Of a stretch of DNA of 64,000 nucleotides, positions 13,340-26,090 are shown in pieces (position 1 is the stretch's first letter; every line of letters starts with the position of its first letter). The stretch is from Climacium dendroides (lineage: Eukaryota; Streptophyta; Bryopsida; Hypnales; Climaciaceae): NCBI GenBank assembly GCA_950106755.1, contig OX467082.1:17174001-17238000 (forward strand), given 5' to 3'. The notes beneath the pieces are model-generated. The model saw nothing but the letters and a program-made list of their open reading frames with translations. It did no database searches and was not told where the DNA came from. Made by a program: the position numbers and the translations under genes.

Positions 13340-13551
13340 CAATATGGGATATAGGATATGGGTACAGACTAGGGATAATATATTGGTACGGATACAGAGT
13401 AAGGATACTATAGTGGTATGGATATAGATATGGACTAGGGATAGTATATTTGTACAAATATAGATACAAACTCCATGAATATAAAATTGGTATACATATA
13501 TAGAATTGAGATATGGATATAGATACTACATTCGTTATATATCCCATATTG
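13340..13551. repeat. Short element with 14-bp terminal inverted repeats and internal tandem units
   Basis: It begins CAATATGGGATATA (13340-13353) and ends with its exact reverse complement (13538-13551). Inside are roughly 30-36-bp degenerate units built on GGATAYAGA and ACTAGGGATA. It is possibly a MITE; no clear target duplication. Confidence 0.5.
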
Positions 13552-14296
13552 AATGCCACATCAAAATTACAAATTATACAATTGGGATGGAGGGTATAAT
13601 GAAATGTATTGAATTGAATTTAAATTAACTATTTTGAGGGGGTGGGGTGGGGGTAAATTGAATAAAAAAAAATTTGAACACATTGTGACATTACTCACTA
13701 TGTCAAAAATTTGTTCCTCCATCCTTTCTCCTACCTGAAACCCTGAAAACAAGAAGGCACAAAATACTAACCAAATCTATTAAGACTATTAAGACAAAAT
13801 CATGAAAAGCAAAATGCCTTCCCAAATACCTTTCCAACAACTTTTTCTTAACACAAATCTTCACTATCAACTTCTAGGCAGACCCTAAAACCTCCTAGGC
13901 AAATTCAAAGAATCATATGCAACGAAACACCAAAATAGAGCAAAGGGAATGCAAAATAGCCTTCCTAAATCCATTCCAAGGAGCTGTTAAAACTCAAAAC
14001 TTCTAACAAATCCACATAACTACTTTGAGCAACAATGATGAAACAAAATAACACCAAATTCTTGACTAAAGAACCTTGCCTAATCCCTTCAAAGTCCTAT
14101 CAGCTAAACCCTACATCTAAAGCTTAAAAACAACAATCAACGATTCGAAATCACCACTTGCAGTCAGAAAACAGAAGCAAGCAAAGCCAAGTCATGCCCC
14201 AAACGCCCAGCGGACCCCTACGACCTGCGACCTAAGAACTGAGACCTCCAAATTCAAAAACGATTTTGCTCAAACTGAATGAATGTGATTCAAATT

Positions 14297-14512
14297 TCAA
14301 AAAATGGCAACAACAGCTGGATCTCTAGGACACACCTCTTCATGCAGGATCAACTCATAAGTGCCTTGAGCCTTGGAGCGCCGCCTACTCAAATGCAAAT
14401 CCTGCACAACGAAATGGCAGCCTTTAAGCCAAAAGCAACCCTCATAAAGAACAGATCGACCTTCTTCCATTTGCTGAAGTGTCGATGGGATATTGCTGCA
14501 AACCCAAACCAA
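14297..14512 (-). pseudogene. Protein-like remnant, unknown family
   Basis: The minus-strand frame reads as a plausible globular protein (for example EEGRSVLYEGCFWLKG, then GTYELILHEEVCPRDPAVV). Upstream in the same frame the coding character seems to continue but is broken by TAG and TAA codons. It lies in otherwise non-coding AT-rich DNA. I cannot assign a family; it may be a host-gene fragment carried in by a repeat. Confidence 0.3.
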
Positions 14513-16599
14513 ATCCTATGCAGACAATTCTGCTGCCAATTAAATTTCTTTGATATTAAAGGCATACTCAACCTGCTGCTGCAGCAAACGCATTGTTCAT
14601 ACAAGAAATCGAATCCCAATGTGGGTGAAAGCAAGGCAAATCCACGGTGAAAGTGCTTCTGGAGTTCACCTCCCCGCAAGGAAATCAATAGTCTCTTAGT
14701 GAGTCAACAAATTGAACAGATCCATGGCACAAATGTACATTAGAGAAAATCTGGACTCTTTAGAAGGCCATTAAGCTTTGACAAGCCACTCTATTTGGAG
14801 AGTCCTACAGAGCTAAGAAAAGGATAGCATCTTTGTCAGAGATGTTGTGTCAACTTTTGTGAACTTTGTGAAAGACTATCGCTTTTACTTATTTTTTTAT
14901 GTATAGTTATGTGTCAGTGGACTTGTATCAAGGTATAAAAACGGACAAGTCAGACCCCAACAAACAAGCCCGTCAATCCAAGAATTACAAGTATCGGTTA
15001 GTACGTATATTTAAGTAATATTATTTTTGTAATCAATGCTCAAAACTGACAATGAGCAACATAGGGGAAAAAACACTGTCAAGCCAAAATAAATGTAATG
15101 AAAGGGTCCCTTTCGGCACTTATTAGCGGCCTTTTGGAGAGTCCGGATTTTCTCTAATGACTACTTTGAAAGTTTTCTAGAAAGTTTGCACAAGTCAAGT
15201 TGAGCAGTATCCCATAAGGTAGAAATCTAGAAAGTCTATAAGCCCAATTCCAGCGAGTACAGCTACAAAACTTCTTTGATTCAACTCTGAAATTATTCCA
15301 TAGTTTCACTACGTACAAAGTCTACGTACAACTTTTTGGATTTCAGTCTATGGAGGTAAAAGCTTGCAAGGAAAATCAGCTTGTAGAATCACTGCACAAT
15401 TATGTAGTATCAAGGGTAAAATATGTGAAATTTGAGAACAGGAGATTGTTAATCCTTTCAGTCCCAGAGAGTTGTTTTGGTTAGAGCAAGAATATAGATA
15501 GACTCTTCAGCAGATGTGGTATTATTGAGAATAGATGAGTCAAAGTCAAAAGAAGTGCTCATTCCATATATGAGTGATAAAAAATGGGTGTGCAAAAATT
15601 CAAAAAGTTAGGGTGATCCACCATTAGTATCGCAGAATTCAAAGTTTTCTGATAGAGCTTACTACATTTTAAACATTGATGTATCAAAATTGCACAAATA
15701 TATATATGTAGCACTAACTACCTCATAAAAGACTCACTTCAAGGACCTTTGGATTCTCTAAATATTACTTTCATGATTCATACTAAACAATCAATCCTCA
15801 AAATTAAACTTTCAATGTGTGAAAATGTATGCTCCTACACTTTTAAAGTCCCAAGACCTTTTCTTCATCAATAACCACTCAAAACTGCCATTTCTATTGC
15901 AAGGAGTAAAAAACTTTACAAATTTATTTTTCTACATATTCAATTATAAGATCTTGCACTAAATAACATGAAATGTGTGGTAGAAATTTTAAAAACTTTT
16001 ACTATGTAGATTCATTTGTTAATAGCTCTAAAATGGAATTGAAGCACACTTAATTCCAATGGAATTATTGTTCTACCAAGCAAACTAAACCCTGTTGATT
16101 TGTGAAAATTGAGTTGAAACAAATCTAAAATTGAAATATTTTTCCTATGATTTTTTGGAAAACAAGATTCTCTATAATTTTCACATCACTAATTCAAATG
16201 GAGTGAATCAAAGGTCTCTGTGTAGACAAAAAGATAATCTATGAGAAACAAATTTAAATTTATTTTTCTCAATATTTTGTTTTGCTGCCTAGCTACCCTA
16301 GAAACTCCACTTTGTACTTAAGATGGCATAGCTTTCACTCCCAAGTATTGATTGAAATAAAAATTATATTTCCCAAAAGCTAATGTGTAATGTGTATAAG
16401 TGTATTAATATCTTCAAGAAAAGTTTCAAAAATCCCGTCAAAAGAGTTTGGATCATACGGACCTACCCAAATTTAAATTCGTCCTCCTAAGGGGATAATG
16501 AACCTTCAAGGGTGAACCCTATGTTCCAATCCTTCAAGTGGCAATTCTACTACTTGTACTGCCTCTGAAATCCGAATAAGCTCCAACTCCTCCAAGAAC

Positions 16600-17329
16600 T
16601 ACAATAGAAATGTGACAAAGGTTTGAGGAATGACACCCTACTAAAACTGAAAGTAGGACTGGGGCGGTGAAAGTCACCCAATAATTTGGATTTATCTCCA
16701 CAGATTGTACATTGAGGTCTACATAATATATTATTTCGAAGACTAAATCAGTTAGGCTAGTGTTAATGAAGGTGCAGCACACTGCAATGTCCTGTTAGTA
16801 CCGTATGATGATTTTGAACCTCAGTTGTGAATATTGGGAGTTGTGGCAACAGTATCAGTGAACAAGAAAAAGCCAAAAGGGAAAAACACACTTGTGGCTT
16901 CTTTCAACAAATTTCAACAATCCGACATGCATCAAGATGACTTCAACATTGCAAATAGCCACACAGTGCGCACCATGCATAGACTTCGAAAGAGGCATGA
17001 GATTGATTTCAAACTTGAGAGTCCACAGCTAAACATGCATTCACTAAAATTACAGAAGCCACGAGTAGAATACTTCCTTGTCTGCATATCTGAGCAGAGA
17101 TGGTGTAAAACATGATACATTACTGGACATAACGCTGGATGTCTGACTTAACAGGAAACATTAATTTTGACGCTGATATTGAAATTGGTAGGTGACAAAG
17201 CTGCGGCCTGCCTAGGGTTCGAGCTTTTGAAAAGCGCTGCATACAGCATTACCACGCACAAAAAGTTAACAGATGACAAAAGTATGCCAGTCTACGTACT
17301 GTAAGCGTCGTTTTTGCCGAAATCTTGCT
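16600..17329. repeat. Dispersed repeat R1, copy 1
   Basis: This matches 60540-61210 over most of its length in the same orientation (shared GACTAAAT, CAGTTGTGAATATTG, ACAAATTTCAACAAT, CAGAAGCCACGAGTAG) and a shorter version at 24150-24380. It directly follows the 3' end of the minus-strand gene at 17330. ORFs inside (16834-17115 and its reverse) are not preserved between copies. Confidence 0.6.
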
Positions 17330-18448
17330 TCAAGTCCTTCTCTTCGGCAGCACTGTACCGAAAGTTAACAGCTGAAAGACGCATGCGAGTCTATTGTAAG
17401 TCTCGTTTTTGCTGGAATCATGCTGCGAGTCGTCCACTGAGGAATTGGCGTGCGCAAATTGCATCTGGGGGCCGTTGTTGATATGTGGAGTCGGAGTCAC
17501 GTGCACCCTCTGCCGTATGTTCGGGTTCGACTGCACCTGCACCCTTTGCCGCATGTTCGGGTTCGGCTGCACCTGCACCCTTTGCCGCATATTCGGATTC
17601 GGCTGCACCTGCACCTTCTGCCGTATGTTCGGGTTCGGCTGCATCTCCACCCTCTGCCGTATGTTAGGGTTCGGCTGCATCTCCACCCTCTGCCGTATGT
17701 TCTGAGTCGACTGCACCCGCGCCTTCTGCCCTCTGTTCGGGTTTGGCTGCACCTCCACCCAGTGGCCTTTGCCCTGATACGACATGTTCCGAGTGCCTAG
17801 AATTTGGCGAATCCGCATGCGCTCCCTCTTGACCTTGTCGTAGTGCTGGCCTTGCCAAACGTAGAAGGCTAGGTTGATCGGCAGGGATACCCCCGCCGTA
17901 CAGACGAGCGCCACGATGTGAATGATGGCTGCGGTCTCGCTCATCCCCATCACCTGCTCATCCCGCGTGTAACATAGTACCGCCATTATAATCATATTTC
18001 ACCTGGCATGGGACTGATACGGTCGTTGCGACTTAATTGCGAGACTGATCGAGTTCCATTGTCGATATAGAGAGATCAGCTAGCTAGACAAATGGGCAAT
18101 TTCGTTAAAATGGCGGTATTCTAGTAGAATGGCACTACATTCCATTAAAATGGTACTGAATATGTCAAAGATGACACGACATTCCATTAGAATGGCACAT
18201 GGAGTATGGAAAATGAAAAAAAATCACCGCCATTTCAATGAAATTGCCCATACAAGCAAATGAAATTGGGTTATACAGAGTCAGTGCAAACTGAAGCCCA
18301 CTTTATGTTAAATTATAGATGTATAGTAGATCAATGCGTGACCTATCTCGATCGTGGAACGTACCCGTGTCTTGTTTACCAGTACGCTGTCCCGGGCAAG
18401 GAGGTCCGGTGTCTTCCAGGTACTGAGAGCATCGTAGTTGACATCCAT
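17330..18448 (-). CDS. Two-exon gene: single-pass membrane protein with QPNPN-type repeat tail (copy 1)
   Basis: Exon 1 is 18365-18448 (28 codons, MDVNYDALSTWKT...). A 411-bp intron begins GTACGT and ends GAGCAG. Exon 2 is 17330-17953. The predicted protein is 235 aa. Residues about 35-57 form one hydrophobic helix (IIHIVALVCTAGVSLPINLA), followed by a basic stretch with RIRQIL and NMSYQGKGHWVEVQ. Then come about six units of 12 residues ending QPNPN. The paralogue at 57477-58575 has the same exon boundary, the same membrane core and a different repeat tail; that conservation is the main support. The start was chosen because both paralogues share MxxxYxALSTWKT before a phase-0 donor. A small inverted-repeat element sits inside the intron. 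I do not recognise the family; function unknown. Confidence 0.65.
18092..18252. mobile_element. 161-bp MITE-like element (ATGGGCAATTT family)
   Basis: It starts ATGGGCAATTTCGTTAAAA and ends with the near-perfect inverted counterpart TGAAATTGCCCAT. It has no coding capacity. It lies inside the intron of the minus-strand membrane-protein gene. The same end sequence bounds the transposase-like elements at 2810 and 26091. Confidence 0.7.
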
Positions 18449-18499
18449 GACGTTGAATGACTAATAGCGTTGATCTCCCCAAGCAAACAATTCGAGTGC

Positions 18500-19800
18500 A
18501 CAAGCTCGTTCAGTGGCTAGTATGCACGTACAGAGCTAGCTCTGTTTATCTCTTCTCGTTGAACGGGAGTACCAGTAACCGATATTTCGTGAAATTGGCG
18601 GCACACTTGGCACTTCCAAGTTTAGACCTAAAATCTATACTTGTCCCAGAAATGAATAGAAAATGGCTTATGGAACACCACCATTTTAACAAAACTTCCC
18701 GTTAGTAAGTATGGCATGCATAAATGATCCGGAACGTACTCATTGTTGCTAGAGATCGACACCCGTAATGCACTAGAATGCAAAGAATGAAGTTGAAATG
18801 GGCTCTATGTAAACGATATCGGCTCTTCGTAAACGACGCGGTCTAAAAGACGAGTAAGGTTGACTACCATGCCAAGGCTACACTGGCTGTAAGCTTTGCC
18901 AGATGATCTCCATGTCAAGTTGCCTTGATTTGTACAGTACCTTAGCATTGTATAATAAGGCAATGGTCCTCCCCATGCTACCTACAGTAGATACCTGGGA
19001 TGCTTTACCAGTTAATTCAAAGATGCGCGCTCGCGCTCGCTGAGGAGCCATGTTGATCAGGCAAGATTGTTCACTCCCCTTTTCAAGGATGCAAAAGGGG
19101 TAAACAATGTTATATCCAAAATCTTTCTTTTCCAACTTGAAGGCGATGGAGTGACGTTCAGTCGGAGATTTATCATAAAATGTATTTGTAACGCAAGGAA
19201 ATAGTGCCACTTGCTTGCTTGAGTGATTAGATCAACAGGAATCAAGGCTGAGCGAGATGGAGATGCCAATTGCTTAATAAAACTAGAGACTACAGTCTGT
19301 GCGTGACCTTTCTAAGTTTTCATACACTTAGAAAATTAAAATAGCTGGTGGATTTGTCAACGAACCGACCTGAAACTAAGGAAGCCTTTTAAGCCATAAA
19401 CGGCGCGGCGGACGTTTTTTTTCCGATGAATGACAAGCAATTTTCCTGTGTAGGAGAGAAATGCAACTATTCATCCTCGAAATTAGGGGTGGGAGGGGAG
19501 ATCTTCTACAGTAGTTTGACTCCCAATTAATGTTTTTGGGTTTTTTTAAACTAGATGATGTCACACGGTTCCAAAACGGCTGATTTCCACGGTCACCAGC
19601 CCGGAGTTGAAGGGTTAAAGGGATATGCTAGGAGTTCCGTTTTGGGCCTCGTAGGTTGTTTCCTCTGTGGGGCTACCTGGCTGGTTTCTCTTCCACCTCT
19701 CTGGACTACTGTGTCTGCATTTCTACTTGGTTCCGTTTTTCAATTGCAATGGTTCCCCCACTTTGTTCCAAAAATTAAAATTAAAATTACTAAATGAAAA
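18500..19800. repeat. Repeat R2-R3 upstream of the membrane-protein gene, copy 1
   Basis: R2 (18500-18910) and R3 (19020-19800) lie upstream of the minus-strand gene, as they do (inverted) upstream of its paralogue at 57477. R2 holds GTTCAGTGGCTAG, TACTAG-like and GACACCCGTAATGCACT landmarks. R3 holds CGTTCAGTCGGAGATTTAT and TTCAATTGCAATGGTTCCC. A second MITE-like element sits at 18586-18713. The region may contain the promoter. Confidence 0.6.
18586..18713. repeat. Diverged ATGGGCAATTT-family element
   Basis: Its ends, ATTTCGTGAAATTGGCGG and CCACCATTTTAACAAAACTT, form an imperfect terminal inverted repeat of the same family as 18092-18252. It is inserted in repeat R2. Confidence 0.45.
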
Positions 19801-22087
19801 CTTAGATTTTTTCAACAGGGTGACAAAAAAATTTCCACAGAAGTACGAAATTTTCAAAATTCTGTAGTAAAGAGAATGAGAATTCGTTTTGGAAATTTAC
19901 AGTGAAAGTTTTATGAATTTTAAAAATTTATTGGGCAAAATTTTTTTGATTGAAATATGAAACACCTTGTTATAACTTCTATAATTCAATCCAAATAGGC
20001 CCACCTTTTAGGATTAAGGCTTATAGCACCTTCAACCTTAAACATCAACTTTCCAGAAATGGTGGTATTCCAATACTTTGGCAATTTTCAAAAGAGATAT
20101 TTTGAAATATAAATTTGTACTTGTCTTTGATTTTAGATGTATATGTCACAATTTCTAGCTTTCAAATCATGTAACTCAAAAGATATTGACATTCACATCA
20201 AAATGTCATATTATTTAGTTCCCCTTGTGAAAGTAGGATCCAAACTCATACTTTTCTCCATTGTAACTCTTACAAGAAAGTTTACAATTTTCTTCGTGAT
20301 TTCTTCTTTCTATGAAGTCCTTCCAATCTTGCAAGTAAGAATATGAATTGGTAGATTTCACAACACATTGACACATCTTATACTATAGTTGTTATCTATC
20401 ATAAATTTTGGTAAATTTCAAAAGAAACAATTGTCCCATATTAATTGTCAAGGGTACCATGAGGTTGGACAAATAACAGTGTCTTTTGTGAATCAATGAA
20501 GCATTGGATTTTATTTCAAGAATTCTAGGATTTTTGGAATTTATGAATTCTAGAAATCTAAAGAATTTCAAAACCTTTGAATTTGAAAGTTCTTAAAAGG
20601 CTTCAAGAATATAAAAATTTCAAAGCTATTGGATGCCATGTTTAACTACTTTTGGATTTTTCAGGGAATTTTGGACTTTGTCCAGTGGGAGATCTCCCGC
20701 TGTCATAGATATCTAAAATCTAAACTTGTTGTACATTTTTCAAACCACCTATATCTAAAATCTAAACTTGTTGTATATTTTTCAAACCACGTAGTCCAAA
20801 ATCTATATCATGTCTAGATTCCTAAACTGAGGAGATTTGAAGTTTAGAAAATCTACAAATTAATAGAATTGGAACTTCAAAATCTACAAATTAGTTAGAC
20901 TACAAAAATGTACAAATAGTTTTGATTATATGCACTAAAATCTACATATTATGGATAGATTTAAAAATAACAAATTTACGTTTTAGAAGACTGAAATTTC
21001 AAATTTGCAAATTGAACTATTGATTTGATTTGAGGTGCTTGACATCTTTCTAAAACATTTTTTAAAAAGCTCAAAATTTTCCTAGAAAACAAGGAAATAC
21101 TTGAAATTGTGAGGTTAATGGAAAAATGATGCATTTCACACACGAGGAAGTGAGATGACTTCTTTTTTTTTGACACAAGTGTGTTGAACAACACGCTACA
21201 AGGGTTTTTGGCAAGTACAAATGTTGATTTCACACTAAATAAATCACTTATTACTATCAAATATCAAACCTGCAACCATGCCATTAGGTTTGGATACCTT
21301 ACTACCATCATCCAATAATTTAGGGTCATCTTGGACCTAGATGACTTCTTTTTGATTCCAAGCCACATACAATTGCATAAGATTTGAAGTTTTTAATCAA
21401 TTACACAACTTATCCTAAAAGAAAATCCTAACATCAAAAACTTCCAAGATGATTTTGCACATGCTTGCAATGGTTGTACAATACAAGGGAGGCAACCCAT
21501 TTCTAACCACTCAAGTAGATACACATATCTTCAAGGTAGGTTTCAATGATGGGAAAATTTTCCCATGTGTAGAAATAGAGTTCATAAGGTTTCTATAATT
21601 TTTTTAGATTTTTATTTCTCAAAATATAATTCCTGTGAATTTTTCAATTGAAGATTCTGTTCCACCTATACTTGTTATATAGAGCTTCCTATTTTTAAAC
21701 CAAAGGTTGATTTCAAAATCCAACAAGGAATGGTTGCAATATTGAGAGTCTTGTAGCCAACCATAATGCACCAGTAGCACCACAACTATGTTGGGAACTG
21801 TTTCATAATTAATCATTGTTAATTACCTCCTGTACAGAATTACACCACTTTACATGCCAAAATGAGTCATTGATCAAGAATGGGTTGCTTCCCATGTGCA
21901 TCAAAAAATTTGCAATTGATAATGTGCATGAAAAATCTTTGGCACAAATTTCCTCTAGGGCAATATTGAAAATTGTGAGTAAGCTTATGTAAAAAAATCA
22001 AAGAATGATGGATAATCTCACTGAAGGATTCCAATTGTCATTGATCGAGTAAAATGCAATGTAGGTGGATGCATGATAATATAGTGA
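19801..22087. other. AT-rich gene-poor DNA
   Basis: I see no supportable gene. A 41-43-bp direct tandem duplication around 20709-20790 (TATCTAAAATCTAAACTTGT twice) is the only clear structure. Confidence 0.55.
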
Positions 22088-22200
22088 TAGGGAATTTTAT
22101 TAACATGGCATATTCCATTTACCATTTTCAGACTTTGCAGTCTAAACCATAAAAGTGTCTAAAGTTGTAGAATAGTGCCATTTCAATGAAATTTCCCATA
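22088..22200. mobile_element. 113-bp diverged ATGGGCAATTT-family element
   Basis: It starts TAGGGAATTTTATTAACATGG and ends CCATTTCAATGAAATTTCCCATA, an imperfect inverted pair related to the ends at 18092 and 18252. Non-coding. Confidence 0.55.
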
Positions 22201-22589
22201 ATGTCTCTCACAAGCTAGTATCATATACTACAAAAATTGCCATAGCTTATGAAAAAATTAGAATTTTTCAATAAATTTTGGACATGTTAAAGTCTAGAGG
22301 TGCTAGCTGGTGAGTCTATATGAGCCTAAGAGCCTAGTTCCTACCTTATAGGTGTTTAGGTTATAGGCACCTTCCATGGTTATAGGATATTTATACATGC
22401 TTATATTGTAGGTGTCTATACCATAGGTACCCATGTTATAAGCACCTTTCATAGTTATAAGATATTTATGTTATAGATATATATGTTGTTAATAGAAACC
22501 TTCAATAGTTGTAGAATACCTACTTACACTTAAGCTCAAGATTTGTAGGCTTTCATTTTTAGGTTCACATGCTAACAACACAAGTCCAA

Positions 22590-23235
22590 GTAACAAACTT
22601 GTATAAAATGATTTTTCAAAAATTTTAAAACACTTTTTTTTTATCTTTTTACAATTTAATCAACTTATTTTTGAAGAAAAACTTTCATAATTTATACAAG
22701 TAAATTTTTTTTTCTAGATTTATTAATAAACGGAATGAAAATTCATTTCAAAATTTTTTGGTAAGAATTTGACAGATTTTAAAATTTTATTGAGTGAAAT
22801 ATTATTGACTAAACTAAAAAAAAATTGACTACAAATTTTTATATTCCTTGTAATTCATTCCAAAATATTTCCAAAAAATCATAAAAAACAATGTATAAAT
22901 ATATTTTCAAATTTTGGGAGATTTTAGAAATGATTTTGTAAATTTAAATTAAAATTTTTGGGAGATTTTGGATTGATTTATTAAAAAAATAAAAATTTAG
23001 AGTCATCTTTTAGTTAGTAAAATGTCACTCAATAAAATTTGTAAATTTGTAAAATTCTTACCAAAAAAATTTGAAATGAATTCTCATTCCATTTTTTAAA
23101 AAATCTTGAAAAAATTTACTTTTAATATAAAAAAATTACTTGTATTATAAAAAGTTTATTTTATTAAAAGATTCACTATTCAGTAATAAGTTTTATTAAA
23201 TTGTAAAAAAATAAAAAAATATTTTTAAAATTTTA
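22590..23235. repeat. Long AT-rich inverted repeat
   Basis: Positions 22732-22815 and the reverse complement of 23007-23090 match over about 80 bp (shared GGAATGARAATTCATTTCAAA and TTGGTAAGAATTT). Weaker matching continues outward to about 22590 and 23235. The centre is near 22911. No ORF is supported. Confidence 0.5.
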
Positions 23236-24149
23236 TAAACTTATTTTATATAGAATGATGTATTACTTGTAAAACAAAAAATTTAAGTTTTGTTTTAATA
23301 CCTCTAAGTCCTCAATAAGCTATGCTAATTTTTGTAAGTGTACAAAACTTTTTGAAAGTTATTGTATATGCACAGAAGAGAAAGACAGAGAGTGTAAAAA
23401 ACTTTGGCCTCTAAGGTACATATCAATATCTTAGAAGAGATTAACTTGCCTTGGTTGAGGGAGCTAGATTCCTCAACTGAGGTTGTAGTAAGTAACCTAG
23501 TTTAACTAACAAGAACTAATAATCACCTTTCTAGGCAGTTGCAAGAAACACCTATTTATTTTATTTCATTTTTACAATATATATTTTCTTTTGAAGTATT
23601 TTAAAATTAAAAAATTAAAAAATGGTAAATATAAATACCTTCAAGAAGATTTTATCCTAGGAAGATAGAACATAGAATAATTCTTTCAATAGGAGAGCTA
23701 AAAAGTATAGGAATAGATACTCACATGTTCTTATTTCTAAAAAAACTAAGATAATTCTTAAAAATAAAATGAAATATCTCATTTGTAACAACTCTATGGT
23801 TGGTCCTTTTCAAAAAGGACCATCAAAATAATATTTTCATATTTCAAAATGCATGCAAAATTTGTAGGCTTCTATACAACATAGAATTGATTGTTTTTTA
23901 AAATTCCTTCATAAAATAGCTATTAATCTACTAGAAGATCATTCTTTGCAAATATCATCTCCAAATGAATTATCTACAACTAGAAATAATATTAAGCCCC
24001 CAAATTGACAAGGGTGACATTCAATCTTGGAATTTTTTTTATAGTAAAATATTTTTAAAATATTAAAAAATCTAGCCAAGGTGTATAATGGTCATACGTA
24101 CCTTCCCTCTATGTTTTCAATCATTTGAAGCCATATAATTGAAGGACTT

Positions 24150-24380
24150 TTCCACCTCTTAGTTGTGAATACTGTGAGTTGTTAGTTGTGGCAAGAGTAT
24201 CAATAAGCAAGAAAAAAAGAAAAGGCAAAAAATAAACTTGATGCTTCTTCAACAAATTTCAACAATCACAAAGATGACAAGTTAACATTGCAAATAGTTA
24301 GAGTGTAGGATAGACTTGAAGAATACTTCCTCTTCTACATATTTGAGAAGAGATATTGTAAAACATAAAACATTAGGGTA
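24150..24380. repeat. R1 repeat fragment
   Basis: It shares GTTGTGAATA, AGTTGTGGCA, CAACAAATTTCAACAATC and GAGATATTGTAAAACAT landmarks with 16820-17110 and 60750-61020, but is shortened and diverged. The flanking DNA (23236-25406) is AT-rich with no supportable gene. Confidence 0.5.
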
Positions 24381-25406
24381 CAATAAAATTTCAAATCCCT
24401 ATTGTGCCATTCAAAGAATTTTGCATAATATTGAATGCAATGGGCATTTTTTGTCTTTTGTAATTAATATTGGCAATTCTTATACAATCCCTATTAAGCA
24501 TACCAAATTTCAACTTCAAAAAAACAAAGTTTCACTTTTGGTGAACTGTTTCATTTAATATTTATGGTTTTACATGAGAATTGATTGAAAAACATTGGTG
24601 ATGAATTTTTTTTTAACTTGGTTGCATATATATGTAGGAAACATTCATATGCACATCTTTCATAAAAAACATCTTATTAACCCTTAAATGCTCGAGGCAC
24701 CAAATTTTGATGTCGACAATACTTTGAAGTTAAATAAAACCTTACCACTTTGGTATTTATAGTAGTTTGTATTTTTTTTTTAATCTTTTTGAAGTCTAAT
24801 TTTATCATCAAAAATCCCATTATGAAATTATTCATTATGATTTTTCTATTCAAAATTTTATGTAAGGGTGTTCATTGCAATCTTGACTTTTTGTAGCTTG
24901 GAGGGCTCTTGGAAATGAGCCTCAAATACACTAGCTATTGGAGAAAAAATCACATTATAAATTCATTTAAAAAAAATTCAGAATAAATTTTGAGAAGCCA
25001 TAAATTGATTGGATTTATGCATGTTAGGCCCTTCAACCTCATATTTTTTTGGTGACCAATTTTTTAAATTTGACATGCAAAAAGAGAGCCAAAAGATTTT
25101 CATATTTTTAACACCTACATAATCAAACATTATAATCTTTCAATTCGTAAGTGATATTGTTGGATTTTGTTTTCCTATGTGATCTCTAACATATTTAGTT
25201 TGAATTTGTATGGTTACATTTCAAAAAAATTGATACAACTTAGTAAAATGTTGGCTTTTTGTTCAATTTAGAGCAAATTCATAGGATCTCAAAATAGCTC
25301 TTGGGTATTTAGGGGTTCAGTAAGAGAAATATGATTTATGAAGAGTTTAATGTGAGGTGTCAATGAGTTATATAATCAAACTTTGAAAAATAGATTTCTC
25401 TACATT

Positions 25407-25585
25407 CACTACTAGAAATTTCAGCAATTTCAGTCAATTCGGTCGCGTTGATTTGGTCATTTTTTGACAGAAATTTGCTGAAATCAACAGATTTCAGATT
25501 TCTGTTGATTTCGGCAAATTTCTGTCAAAAAATGACCAAATCAACGAGACCGAATTGACTGAAATTGCTGAAATTTCTAGTAGTG
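25407..25585. mobile_element. CACTA-type foldback MITE, 179 bp
   Basis: It begins CACTACTAGAAATTTCAGC and ends with the exact reverse complement. The two arms pair almost perfectly along the whole element around a centre near 25496. The 3-bp flanks are ATT on both sides (25404-25406 and 25586-25588), as expected for CACTA transposition. Non-coding; would be mobilised by a transposase encoded elsewhere. Confidence 0.85.
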
Positions 25586-26090
25586 ATTTTAACTAATTTT
25601 TTCTATTTGATCTATACATTGTAACAAATTTTGTACCTTTGAGCGTGATTGTACAATTGGTTTAACAAAATTTAGTTAAAATATAGAGATATCTATTTTA
25701 TAAAGTTTGACCATGTAATATCTTATATCGAATTTTTCATTAATCATTTTTTGTTACATAGTAAGATGTTTTTTTAACATGAGAGATGTGCATATAAATT
25801 TTCCTACATATCTATGTAATCAAATTAAAACATTTATCAACAATGTTTTTCAATCAATTATCAAATAGAATCATGAATATTAAATGAAACATTTTACCAA
25901 AAATGATTTTATTATTTTGGAAACTAAAATTGTGTATGCTTAATTGGGATTGTGTATGCTTAATAACTTAATTGGGATTGTGTTATCTGTGAAAGACAAA
26001 AAATGCCATTTATACTCACTATTATGCAAAATTCTTTACATGACACAATAGGCAATTTGAAATATTATTGTACTCCATGTATGGGCAATT

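Larger units (their letters stand above)
12310..16590. other. AT-rich gene-poor DNA
   Basis: No intact gene is supported. It holds a small terminal-inverted-repeat element (13340-13551) and a protein-like minus-strand scrap (14297-14512). The rest shows only short chance ORFs. Confidence 0.55.

Noticed and set aside
17409..17800. Three long plus-strand ORFs opposite the membrane-protein gene
   Set aside because: They are mirror frames of the coding repeats; the minus strand has the start, splice sites and paralogue support.
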